From NCBI GenBank assembly GCA_940337035.1, contig OW679202.1, positions 52,097,763 to 52,161,762 on the forward strand: 64,000 nt of DNA, in the 5' to 3' direction. Shown here piece after piece: positions 36,251 through 47,869 of this stretch. This stretch comes from Agriotes lineatus (Eukaryota; Arthropoda; Insecta; Coleoptera; Elateridae). The translations under genes were made by a program, and so were the position numbers. Numbering within the stretch: the stretch's first letter is position 1; each line of letters starts with the position of its first letter. A model generated the notes under the pieces. The model did no database searches, had not been told where the DNA came from, and was given only the letters and a program-made list of their open reading frames with translations.

Positions 36251-37307
36251 TACATGCTTGAATACACTGCTTAAGTGTATGTGTGACTTATTAATCATCA
36301 ACGCAAGTCAAAAATCCAACAGTGCTAAAAATGTTTAAATTCCGCACACACATTCACTTAGTACGGCTCTGCCTTCGGTCGCTGGAAATCAGCTGACGCT
36401 TTTCGACCATTCATTAGGTAAGCGCCCTAGCTTTAGGGCGAGTAATTGCTCGTCGAAGCTATTGGGCAATTTGTTGCAATCCCTTTATAATTTGCTGTTA
36501 TGATTCTGCTCCCACAGTTTCCTGGATCTGCATTCGATAGTTGAAATTATTTATAGGAACTAACTTTATCTTATAGTTGCGCCAAATGGTCTCGTAGCTA
36601 GAAGCTAGAATAGTGGCTTCCGTCGATGAAGAATTATTGGTACCTCGGTGTTGATTCCCAGGTAGCTATCTGCTCTCAAGGCTGTATTTCGGCTCAAGAA
36701 TAATGGGGCGTCGACTGCTTTATACGCAGGCCAACACATAAACACTCAATCGCACTTTAATGTTTCGCGTGGCGTCCCTTTTGTTTGGACGAAACGCACC
36801 CGTCGCCAAGTAGTGAGCGGCTGATTACAAGCGCTACCGTACGCTCACAACTTGCTTTGATTCTGTTAATATCCCCAACGACTGCATTAGCTCTCCCTAA
36901 AATTGCACGAACTACGAACTAGACCGTTACAAAGACCACGGCGTCAAAGTTCTTAGTCACTAAACATGCTTGGTCATTTTGTTGTTGGTGTTGGCCAGCA
37001 CTTCGCTCATGCTCATATCGATGTTTCATGAAGAGCTTCACCGAAAATGTGCTCAGAGCAGCAGTTGAAGATCACAACCCCTCTATGAGCCTTCTACAAG
37101 CAGCTGTAGATAAGTGTCCAAAAAATTTAATCCAATATATAAGTAACTTTAATAACGCTTTTGAAGTAGCTATTGTAACAAGCACAAACTCAATCACACC
37201 AATGTCCGAAGAAGTGTCCACATTACCGAGAAGCATTAGATTAGTTCTTTCATTTAAAAATATTATTTTATTAGGTTATAAATGACAGTTACCATCCACA
37301 AAGCTAT

Positions 37308-37308
<1 letters not shown>

Positions 37309-37360
<52 letters not shown>
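37309..37360 (+). repeat. (AG)26 microsatellite
   Basis: An uninterrupted run of AG dinucleotides. Confidence 0.98.
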
Positions 37361-37362
<2 letters not shown>

Positions 37363-37984
37363 AGAGAACGAATGGTCGCCTGGTGGAGCATTTTCGTTTT
37401 AAATCTACAGGTAGTGAATTCCAACCTCACACTCGAATAGGGTTTTTTACCGTATGCCAGCATACAAACAGCTTTGATGGTCGTGACCTTCTTAGGAGGG
37501 CATTCTTTCCCCTAAATTCAGCGGGTTGACACAACCATCTACTCGAGTGTAGTTTATATCTCAACCAAGACAAGCTGTTGCGTTACTTTTCGCAGTGTTT
37601 CATAAATCAGAAGTTGACCAGAAAACAATAAAATACTTTTATAATGATACCAATTCTGGAATAGGTAGTTTGGAGCAATTAGTCAATTAGTATATTAGCA
37701 GGAAAGTAAGCAAATAGCTGGCCCTTTCTCTTTTTTATAGAAATTATTGCGTTTTATGGAATTTCTGCTTTGTAACTTGATGGGGGCCTTATAGCAATTG
37801 GAATATGAAAAAAGTTTGATATTATGTAATGTAGAAAACAGCCAAGCGTAATAAAATTGGGCTTACACGGACCAATAAACATACGATTTATAATTGTCTA
37901 AGATAAGCCACCCCATCGACTTCGTTATATGATAATGGTTACTATAATAAAAAATAAATTGTCGCTGCTAATTGCAATTCCGTC

Positions 37985-40110
37985 ATCTGCCGCCTTCAGG
38001 ATAAGCTACAGAAGAAATACGACGTTGAAACACTTCTGAATGAGGAAACAAAAGACCGAGTAGGCCAAGCACTAAGTACTGAGAACCAAACAATCCGATC
38101 TTCTGAGATACAACAGCAGAGCTCTGAGACTCTGTGAAGGGCACACTGGGAAGTATTTGAGATCAACACCTGAAATGAGAGCGCGATGTCAAAAAACGAA
38201 TGAAACTGTTAACTTAATGGGCAGAAGAGCCTCGAAATCAAGCGCCCCAAAGAAAATGACCAATCTGTCCACTACTACATCCGGGGAAAGATCAGGAAAG
38301 CCAAAAAAGCTTAAATGAGCAAAAGTGTAGGAAAACAGAAAGACTAAATGTCAGATACCATGTGTTCAACACCCACAAAGAGATCAATGAGGCTATCGGC
38401 AGGAACAGACAAAGAATGACCGGAAACATAATTGAGGATCGTTGTAATTTGACACTGGAAATAGAATATAAAATCAATATTTGACAGAAGGAGCTTTTCA
38501 ATGACGAATAGCACCCCATGAGACGAACATTCGACGAAGCAGAAATTCTAGTCGCGGAAGTAACACATGCCATCATCGCATTATCCAAAAATTGAAAAAT
38601 CCCGGGAACCTAAATATAATGGGATACAACTGTGGCAAGACCCTTACTAAGTTCTACAACAAGGTCTACTATCAGGGATCATATCTAATGTCTACTTTTG
38701 TAACTTTTCTTAAAGAAAGCTACTGCGAAAACCATTCAAGACTTCAAGACTATCAGTCTTATGAGCCATTTGCTGAAGATATTCTTCAATGTAATTTTTA
38801 GTCGAATGTACAATAAGTACAAGAAATACATCTGTGCAACTCAATTTGGCTTTCGTAGATGTCACGGCATCCGGGAGACCTTGTTTACTATACGATGTGG
38901 AGCAGGGACGCTATTTATGGCGTGTATATATGCTTCTTGGGTTATATCAAATTATTTGACCGCTGCCAACCTGTAAGATTGATCAGTACGCTCAGGAGCA
39001 CCAGGGCAAATAAAAAGGATATATTAGGTATTATCACCAACTTGTATTGGGTACAGAAGGCTGTAGTGCGTGTCGACGGCTCGTAGAAACCGTGCTAGAC
39101 GTAGAACAGGATTGAAGAAGATCAATTAATATATCCTTTATATAAAGGTAATGAATCGCTAAGGAAGAAATCTAGTAAATTAAGAGAAGGCGATAACAAG
39201 CTACAATCAATACTTAGTTGTATCAGTAGAGAAGTTGTAAGTAAAATAAAAAATGAAGAATTTATTACAGAAGTTTACGATAGATTAGTAGATCTTGTAT
39301 TAGATATTAGCAGCAAAGATAATCATCGTCCATTGCATAAAGAATTCTGTAATTTAGGGTGATTTACCATTGCGCTTTAATCTGTACTCACAGCTAATAT
39401 TCAGGGAATCACTAGAGAGAGTTCGAGCATGGCATTAAGGCCCACGGAGAAGTCATTAACGCTTTTGAAACCTTGCTGATGGCGAACACACTAGAGAGGT
39501 TACAAGAACTTTTCGCTTGGGTATACAACACGAGTGGAGAGCACCGCTTAGACCTTATCACCAAAAAGACCAAACACATAGTCTTCTGCACCTCCTCGAA
39601 ACCTTATAGCGAAAGATCAATTAATCAAGAGAGTGGCTAACTGTGCATACCTTGATTATGCTCTCAACAAGAGCTTGGATGATTTTCTATAAATTAACTA
39701 AGGTATTGAGAAAGCCAAAACCACTCTCACAAAAATGCTCACACTTCTAAGATAGCGAGATCTCGGATTGGATATAAAAAAAGGATTGTGGAGTGCTGTG
39801 TTTTCTGCACTGTACTATGGGGCGTCGTAGCCTGAACCATGTTTCAAGATACGTAGAGAGAACAAGCCTTCGAAATGTGGATCTACCGTTGCCTACTTAG
39901 AATCACGTAATTAACGAGGAGGTTCTTCAAAGTATGTATTGCCCACGAGACTGCTGAACTCCATTAAGCAGATGAAACTCGAATATTTGGACCACGCCAT
40001 GAGTAATGTCCACAAGTATGAGTTCCTATAACTTTTCATCCTAGAAAATATGAAGGTAAGGAGAGGACCCGGTAGGCGGGCCAGATTGATAATAGTATAA
40101 CTGTACATTG
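37985..40110 (+). pseudogene. LINE, EN-RT linker to C-terminus, interrupted
   Basis: A long plus-strand relic. The linker carries KLQKKYDVETLLNEE at about 38010 and YYIRGKIRKAKKA near 38275. The RT blocks follow: TISLMSHLLKIFFNVIFSRM near 38750-38800, ATQFGFRRCHGIRETLFTI near 38840-38890 (EEQFGFRxGxGTRDALF block), YIKLFDRCQ and IITNLYWVQKAVVRVD near 39030-39080, then LDVEQD near 39095. There the frame is broken by a foreign insert (39120-39362). It resumes with LPLRFNLYSQLIFRESLE, GEVINAF and TLLMANTLERLQELF near 39370-39520. The C-terminal blocks are LGLDIKKGLWSAVFS-like, ALYYGAS and LEYLDHAM near 39985. The order matches RTE-like insect LINEs. Many stops make it inactive. Confidence 0.85.
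39105..39362 (+). pseudogene. Foreign, bacterial-looking ORF fragment inside a LINE
   Basis: Between LINE blocks DVEQ(G) and (S)PLLFNLYS, which are adjacent in related elements, about 240 bp intervene. They read without a stop from 39105 to TGA 39360-39362, about 85 codons, with no internal methionine start. The part clearly outside the LINE begins at about 39123 with LIYPLYKGNESLRKKSSKL, continues DNKLQSILSCISREVVSKIK, FITEVYDRLVDLVLDISSKD, and ends HRPLHKEFCNLG. The AT-rich codon choice (AAA, GAA, GAT, TTA), the charged helical character and the clean frame next to a stop-ridden LINE look like a piece of an endosymbiont gene, such as Wolbachia or Rickettsia. The source is an inference. Confidence 0.5.
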
Positions 40111-40124
40111 CCCAAAAATGTATC

Positions 40125-40222
40125 AAAAGATGTAAATCGGGCTGCCTAAACACTCAGGGGAAAGCTTATTTAACAAAATGTAGATAGGGTTGCCTAACCA
40201 TTCAGGGGAGAACTTACTTAAA
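40125..40222 (+). repeat. Two 50-bp tandem units at a LINE 3' end
   Basis: The unit AAAAGATGTAAATCGGGCTG (40125) is followed by AAAATGTAGATAGGGTTGCC (40175). Both continue with CTAAxCAxTCAGGGGxxAxC. The pair sits just after the last coding block of the LINE. Confidence 0.8.
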
Positions 40223-40229
40223 AAATTCT

Positions 40230-43200
40230 TAAAAGTAAAATCCAATCAGCTATTTCAAATATTGCATGCACAACTACAAACTAAGCGCAACAACCCCCTT
40301 GAGAGGAGGACAACAAAACCAGTGAATTGCAACTTGCATCTTTCGACCGGTATTCGAGATTCACTATTGAAGCCCTCATGTGTGGCTCTCGACCCCCAAG
40401 CTGACGCAAGATGGCAATGTATCGAAATGTAGCCGGAGGCTTTATTGTGTGGGGATAAAGATTTCCGCAGGTGGTAACATTGTTGTGATTCTTTCATTGT
40501 GGTATTTTTCAAGCATAGCATTACCAGCAGTAGAGTAACTTTATTGAATTCGGTTTTCTTAGTTGCGGTGTGCGGTTTTCGTGTTTTACAGTCTGGTTTT
40601 TATCATCGGTCTCAAAATATTGATATTATATCGAATTAAAATATCACATGACTGCAAGGTTTTTACTATAGTAGTTGGCTAAGTTCCACTGCCGACGGTT
40701 CACTCCTGTTGCGTGTTCCGCCTCAGATATCTTCTCGCCACCTAGGCCATCTCTCTTTGACCTGGAAATAACGTTTCTCTTTCTTTCTTGACGGATTTAC
40801 ATACACTGGACTGTTGGGCACTGATTTCACCTTCTTGGCTTGAGGTATCGTAACGATTTTTATATTTTCGTTACATTAAAGTTTATTTGAGTGACATTTG
40901 CATGTTGTGTAAATTTTGTGTTTAGTGTCACCAATTTCCCGTCCTTTCTGTAGTGCTTGCATGCGTAGATTTTGGTTTATGTTCGAAGTGTGACCGTCTA
41001 AATATGTGTGGTATTTAAGTATTAGTAGCCCCTTCAGAGAATTTGAATGACTGTCATTTGCGTATTTGAAGTCAATATTTCCATAGTTTGTATTTTTATG
41101 ATGTTATATAGGAAGAAGTTGTTGAAATTAGTTTGAAGATTACTGCACCAGAATTTCGTATAACTTGGTGTGCTCATTATAGCGTTTAAAATATTAGTTT
41201 ATATTTTTTTATTATTCTCTTGTAAATCAGATATGTAAAACTTATTTTTTAGTGAAGTTAATAGCTGAAGCTAAGGTAAGTAAACAGATGCCCATTTTTA
41301 CTATTGCCATGCGACTCCGTTGAAGACGTTTCCAAGACCTGGAGTTTAATTAGACAACCTTGTGGTGCCTGATTTTACTAGCATTCTCGACGTACCCTTA
41401 CTTTGAAGTAGCAAACAAACACCTTTCAGGGATCTCAAACTGTCCTTGTCTCGACTGAAAGCTAGCTGGAGGAAATGATTGCTACAGGGTGATTGTGTTG
41501 TTTGTACCGGTACCGGTTTTTAACAACCTATGCAAGCTTACGAAATTAAGCCAGACACATTTTGTAAAATGTAGTTTAGTGAATAAACGTCAAAAACACT
41601 TCTCATTCTATTAAGGAGAGGAAAGTTCGTGTATAATTAATTTTTTAATGAATCTAAATCATTCGTGGTAGGCACACCTTATTTGGATCAAGATTTAAGC
41701 TCTGGTAGTTAAAAATACTCTAAAATTTGTATTGCGTATTTGTAACACAAAGTGAGTTCGAGTTTAATTGATTAAATGACTTTACATTAATAGAATTTTG
41801 GCCCAGAAATTATTAATTATTTTTGAAACACACATTTATTGTTAGTTACAAATCTAAAACTAAATTTCTGTGTTATAATAACATACTTTAGAGGCGGCTT
41901 TCTCTTTTATCAACTATAAAATTTAGTTAAATTACCATCCTTAGCAGCTACGAGTAAACAGTCAACTATAAATTCACGTACGCATAACTTTCAGGGTTAT
42001 GTTTGAAAGATGCCCCCCAGCGTTATAAATATAAACACGGTGTCTAAAGCTCCTTAATTCAAGTATAACCCGAATATGGAATCTGGTCACGCGCCAGAGG
42101 GATTTCAATTTTCTGGATTATTGCGCTTCTGAAAAATGGAGAATTATAAAGCGGAAAAGTACGAATAGAATATTTTTGATTCTCGAGAAACTTTTATATA
42201 CACGCTTACTGCTAGACGCTTTCAAGGATGAATTATTGAGCGCAACATAAAGGATAAGCTTTATATGATGTTTAGGGATGCTTAAACTCTTTTAAATTCC
42301 AGCAATTTGGTAAATATAAAATTTCAATTTTTCAGCAGCTTCTCTTTAAACTATTTTAAATTTTCAGGTAACGAATTTTTCAAAATGTTGATTATTGACT
42401 ATTTGTTTTTTACGAACAATAAATATACACGTTGATAGGAGTTTGTCTTGGTAAGACCGAATTAAATGTGACTTTATCTAGAACAAGCTTGAGTATTAGT
42501 GCAATAACTTTTGCAATACGTTAATAGGTAAGGTAACATTGTGTTACCTTCACTTTATTATACCAATTTTAAAATGTAGTTATATCAACATATATTTATC
42601 GTAGAATTGAAGTGCAATTTTTAATATTTTAGTAACTTAAGGACCACTAGTAGCATGGTAATAATACCAACACGTTGTATTCAAATTATCAACTAAGTAT
42701 CACATTTTTCTAGAATTTAATACAGATAAATTGCTATTGAAATAGTAGAAACTAAAAACTAACATATTTAAAACAACAGAAAACGTTAAAATACGGAATT
42801 TAAAAATATAACTTTATCGTTTTTCAAAATATTGCACGCTGGCCGTAACACATCCCTGTATTCTTTAAAACCACGTCTCGAAACAGGCAGTAGAACTAGG
42901 TTTATGGAAGGTCGCCCAACAATCCATGAAATTCAGCAACCCTAGTGACAAAATCTCTTAGTATGTATACATTTTTTACTTCTCTCATCTAAAAGACGAA
43001 GGAAGTATTATAATCGCAAAACAAGTCTTCCGAGTTTTCTTCAGATCTTTACATTTCAGGGCCCCTGGTTACTTTATTTTCTCTGCCTATTTTGAGGGCT
43101 GTTATAAATAAATTTTTGTTCTGATCGGAAAAAGGCGTTTGAGCAGAAGACATCTAAACAGTATTTTCCAACAGTTTAATAACAAGGTCACACATTGCTT

Positions 43201-43660
43201 CATTAAATACTTGTCCTTGAAAAGGGCAACCACGTGTGGTTTCTAAAGTCTAACCTTTAGTGTGAGCCTTGCAAACAACGAGAAGATTTTTTAACGTTTA
43301 GTTCGACATTCAAGACACAATCATACCCGTCAAATCAGAAGATCGGTGGAATTGGGTTGGAGAGCATTTGAAAAAAATATGTATGTGAAAGCTCCATCCC
43401 GATTTGCTTAAAGTGAAAGGTTTGGGAGCAATATGTCTTACCTGTCTTAACGTAAGGCGTCAAAAATTTAACCATAACTAAAAAATCACTCCAAAAAAAT
43501 TGAAATCCGCACAAAAAGCAATGTGGACGTAAATATTAGCAATGCAATTGCAAGACTGTAAAATATATATCAGGTGCCACACATAGAAATAAACCTCAAT
43601 AACAAAGATTAGTAGCTCAACATGCTCTCCATAAGACGGACCTTCAGCTTCTCTTCTTCT
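40230..43660. other. Intergenic stretch without recognisable gene
   Basis: The overlapping opposite-strand frames at 40190-40521 lie in a slightly GC-richer patch and have no known motif. The stretch 41500-43500 is AT-rich and empty to my reading. Confidence 0.45.
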
Positions 43661-43668
43661 ATACATTT

Positions 43669-44546
43669 AGCATAGGACAAAACTTACAGCAACGAAAAAG
43701 GACACCAGCAAGGGACAACAGTTGGACCATATGAACAGATTGAAGTCCATTCTAGATGCCCTACCGCCGGCAAGAAAGAAGGTCATCAGCCGTGCAGCTG
43801 ATCCTGAATCAAAGACCTCTGGCTGGCTATCTGTCACCCCAATCAGAAAGTGAAATTTGGATATGTCGTCACTGGAATTCCGGGATGCGCTCGCCCTTCG
43901 CTACAGAAGACCTGCCGTGGATTTTCTCCCAACGTGTAATGGATGTGGAGAAGCTTTTTCAATGGACAACGCTCTCTGTTGTCACCACGGCGGACTTATC
44001 ATTCGACGGCATAACGAGGTCCGGGACGTCCTAGGAGACTTGATGGAAGCCGCATGGGGAAACTGTGTACGAGAACCCATGATAAGAGAGAAGTGGTCTC
44101 CATCCACACAATCCTTTCTCCGGGGTGACTTGGCTTGCCGAGGGGTCTGGGAACCACAAGTTGAGGCGTTGTTTGACATTCGCATCGTTGACGCTGACGC
44201 CCCATCCTACGGATCCATGACACTTCAAGCTGTGCTGAAGAAGTCAGAACTGGAGAAGAAAAACAAATATGTACCAGCTTGTGAAGAACGGCATGCAACG
44301 TTTACTCCACTAGTAACGTCTGCGGATGGCTTCTTTGGCGAGGAATTGAAGAGTTTTCTTCGAGCCCTGGCTGAACAACTGTCTGAGCGCTGGCACAGGC
44401 CCTACAGTATTGTTATGCGTTGGGTATGAGTTAGATTGGCATGTGCTATCCTCCGTGCATCCAGCATGTGCCTCCGACGATCAAGAAAGAAATGGAGATC
44501 GGCAAGGGATGAATTTCAGGATGGCCCAGGGATTCCTTCTGTTTAA
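43669..44546 (+). pseudogene. C-terminal part of a retroelement with zinc knuckle and restriction-like endonuclease signature
   Basis: One frame runs from 43669 to TAA 44544-44546 with only two interruptions, both TGA (43851-43853 and 44427-44429). In order: LPPARKKVISRAADPESKTS and WLSVTP, then SLEFRDALALRYRRPAV, CNGCGEAFSMDNALCCHHGG (a C-x2-C zinc knuckle whose usual H is N here), RRHNEVRDVLGDLMEAAW, EPMIREKW, GDLACRGVWEPQVEALFDIR, IVDADAPSYGS, KKNKYVPACEERHATFTPLV and a basic tail ILRASSMCLRRSRKKWRS. The zinc knuckle, R-H-N and D...DxRIxDxD order resembles the C-terminal REL endonuclease region of RT-encoding elements of the R2/NeSL kind. I also remember it from unnamed proteins in cnidarians and arthropods. 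The RT itself is not in the window. A poly(A) signal AATAAA follows at about 44608. Confidence 0.7.
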
Positions 44547-44639
44547 ATTACACGATTCTTCTTTTTTTTCCTGTTATTATATTTGTTATCTGTTTTATAT
44601 TTCCTGAATAAATAATTTCTTCGTAAAAAATACATTTAG

Positions 44640-46740
44640 CCTTTTTTTAGTCTACAATTTTAATCTTATTTCCTAGACAGTATAGAGTACCTACTTTTCG
44701 GGCCTCTTTCCAGTCACCCCTCTGCACCACCCATATTAGACAAATTCTACAGTATGCTTTATTGATTATTTGGATCGGTTCCTGTATTAGAATAAGTAAC
44801 CATCAAGCATTAAATCTCAAAAAGGAACAATGTACTCAGTAGAATCCGAACCTGGGGAGGGTAGTGACGTAAGAAAGTAAGTTCGATCGCAGCTTGAGCA
44901 AGTGCGATCAGTAACGATCTAGTCTAACAAATGCAGTCACTCAGCTTAAATCGCTTTTATACAGATTGGCCCAGCTAAGTTGATGACCATTAATGCTGCG
45001 CCAATGCAACCCAAATTACACGTACCGCATTACTAATGACAATTAGTGATAACTATGCAATCCACAGATATATTTGATTATTCATATTTTAATAACTCAG
45101 AGTGCTGTGGTGTGACGTTAACTTGGCGCAAATTAATTGAAACATAATTAATGCTTTTAAAATTTGCACGCAGCTAATCTCCCTCGTATTCAGCACTTTT
45201 ATTGATTCTTGTCTCGTGATAATATTCCAAAGAAGGTTCAGCGCTTGATTCTGCAGGTGTGCCGCCCTAACATGTAAGGTCACGGCAAAATGCCAACCTT
45301 CCCTCAAGGCGCCCCATAAGATAGAAAAAATTATTTATGGAAGCTGCCTCTCCCTGAAGACTAAACTTGAGTCTGACATCCCTGCTTGAAAGCTCCAAGG
45401 GGATTTTAGGCCTCCAGTACCTGGAGGGCGAACCCGCTCTGTGAGACCTCACCGGTCTCGCTGCTAAAAGACACTTTTTAATTGGGATTACAATCATATT
45501 CTTTGCTCTTTTAATGCAACCTCGCTCGTCGGTTATGTGCCACGGGCTTCCTTCCTACAGAACCCCTCCATTCTCATAACCCGGCATTAGTGTTAATGAG
45601 GTTTATGCTCACGCAGACGCAGCTGCGTTGATGAATGCTGACTCCAGTAATTGTTTCCCTCCATTACTCCAACTGAGAGGTTTCGCCGCTTACTGTAACA
45701 TCGAAACACCTGAGTATTTTGTCAAAGGCTTCCTACGGCCCTGGAAAAAGGAAAGACTTGCCTTGACGTATTCTTTGCCGAAAATAGTTCTGAGGTCTAA
45801 CTTACCAGTTAAAAATAGTTGCCTATGAGCTTTAGTCACTATTGCAACTCCGATTAACGAGAGAAACGTCCCCCTTGAGGGTCGTACTAAATTTGAAAAT
45901 CATTAAAGCATTGAATTTGTCAAAAAAGTTTGTCCATTAATCGTTCGGCTACGGATCGATAATCTAGTCTCAGTCTTCGCTACGCGGCGCAGTCCTATGG
46001 AAGTAGGATAATCTAGTTCCAGACGCCACTGCACCGGCATTTAAAATCAATATTTAAGTAAAGTTTCTTTTAATATTGATTTATTTTTTTTAAATTTTAT
46101 TATCTTTCATGTATTTTATTACTAGACCTTATTTTTTCTTTAAATTCCTGTAAATTCAAACTTCTGGGTCTACGTATTTTTTATTATATGCATAAAATAA
46201 GAAAATTCTACCCAATTTTCCTTAATTTTAGTTTTACGCAAATTAAAACCTTTATATATAGATATTTCTTACTTATTTAGCATTTTAGAGGCGCTTATTT
46301 AAGTATAATTTGATTTCATAATCAATAGTTTATAATTATTTAAATTGAATTTTTATTTCATTTAAGTTTTACGTTTAATTTAATATTAAATTATAAATTA
46401 ATTAATTAGTCATTGAGGCGTTTAAATTTTTATTTTTTAATATTAGGTTTTTGATTATTAATTTATTTATTTTTAAATTAAGGGGTAAAATCAACACAGC
46501 TGCCCGACTGGTGCATTACCCATGCCCCCAAAGAAATTAATTTCTTTATTATATATACATAACTTGTAGAATTCTTTCTTAGTTTAAGAACATTTTATGT
46601 ATCTATACGAACAATAGACATATTTCGCAGTTCTATGTTTGTGTTTACTCTAATATATAAGTGAACCAGAGTAAAAGTTCATAACGTTAAAAGTATTGCA
46701 GAAATATAGGTAGATATTATTTGGTTGTTCGCCGAATGAT
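44640..46740. other. Intergenic stretch with an extreme AT tract
   Basis: The block 46050-46480 is almost pure A/T with TTAATTAATTA runs. The block 45290-45830 is GC-richer, with overlapping chance frames and no motif known to me. Confidence 0.45.
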
Positions 46741-46761
46741 GTCATTTTTGACGGTGGTCTA

Positions 46762-47105
46762 TTATGAGGTGTTTTATCGGACTTTTTCTACTGTCTCGGG
46801 TGTTTATTATATGACGTTTTGGGAGTTTTTGGTTTACTCCCCTCCTCAGGCGAATTAACTCCTGGTTAGTTTTGAGAAGGACTGATTTTTGTACGTCTTT
46901 TTCAAGTACACTATAACTAAAATATATGGCGCGCTGGTGGTAGTGGTAAGAGTGAGAGACTTGAAACACAGTTATTAGGGGTTTGAACCCGGGGCCGGCA
47001 CGAGTGTACGTGAAAGGGAAGAACAAAAATTAATCCATCTCCTCTTCCGAAACGTCGTGTGATAAACACCCGAGACAGCGAAAAATGTCCGATAAAGCAT
47101 CGCAT
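46762..47105. mobile_element. tRNA-like SINE head between inverted copies of one sequence
   Basis: In the centre, 46927-46997 resembles a tRNA-derived SINE head on the plus strand, with GGTGGTAGTGGTAAGAGTG as an A-box-like stretch and GGTTTGAACCC as a B box (consensus GGTTCRANNCC, one mismatch). On either side lies the same sequence in opposite orientation: ATAAACACCCGAGACAG and (T)CCGATAAA at 47061-47096 on plus, and the same at 46768-46809 on minus. Each copy is preceded by a hairpin and then (G/A)AAACGTC. The structure may be two elements inserted tail to tail or one foldback unit. Confidence 0.6.
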
Positions 47106-47718
47106 GTCATATTGGTTGCATCGGTGCTGCATTGAAGGTCGTCCTCTCAGCTGGGCCAGCTACTATACAGTGTGCTTAACTTCTCACATTTACTCCCCTA
47201 TATACGCCTTATTTATGTTCCGACTTCGACATAGCCTACTATTATTTTTTAGTTCTTGCATTTAGTTTTGATCGCGCTCTGCAGAATATTGTTTAAAATT
47301 TGCAAAAATAATGTTTTTAGAAGTAATTTAATCTACAAGCTAAATAAAGAAAATAAATGGGTGTGAAGGTGGGAAATGAAACACACTGTATATGATGTCG
47401 CTCTATAATATGGTCAAATTATTACCGCAACCCATTTGTAAGTAATACATACATTCTATAGTGTATCAAAAATCTAGACACAAACTTTGAGGGGGTGCTT
47501 CCTGGAGTCAAACCGATGTAACCATATTATCTATGTAACGTTTGGCCCAGCGCGAACGCGATTTTAGGAATTATAAATTAATTCGCGCGTTCCCCCATGG
47601 CGTATTTTACGTTAGGTATCGGGGCGCTGCATCTTTAGTCCGCGCGGGCAAGGATAAACGACGTCATCGCGAGGAGACGTGACGGTGCCATTCCGCAGCA
47701 CTTAGAAGGTCCGCATAG

Positions 47719-47868
47719 ACTCAACGACGACGGTGTCCAACACCTAGTTTTTAGGAGAACTTGGCTGAACTCGCCGACAACGATTTCCAGTACCTGGTGA
47801 CCCGGAGGATTAAGCTGAGCTCGCCGGAGACGGTTCCGTTCGTGAACTAACTTTCCATGCGTCCGGAC
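47719..47868 (+). repeat. Three degenerate 50-bp tandem units
   Basis: Units start at 47719, 47769 and 47819, each with CTC(A/G)(A/C)C(G)...ACG...TTCC/GTCC. On the plus strand the first two translate to similar peptides (LNDDGVQHLVFRR and LADNDFQYLVTRR). The third is shorter. They sit in a GC-rich block (47470-48130) that has open frames on both strands but no recognised domain. Confidence 0.55.
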
Positions 47869-47869
47869 A

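Noticed and set aside
37028..37285. 85-codon frame as a bacterial or host gene
   Set aside because: It has no recognised motif, and it ends in AT-rich DNA by an AG microsatellite. There is too little to support it.
46927..46997. Functional tRNA gene
   Set aside because: A- and B-box-like stretches are present, but no acceptor, D or anticodon stems close. It is a SINE head instead.
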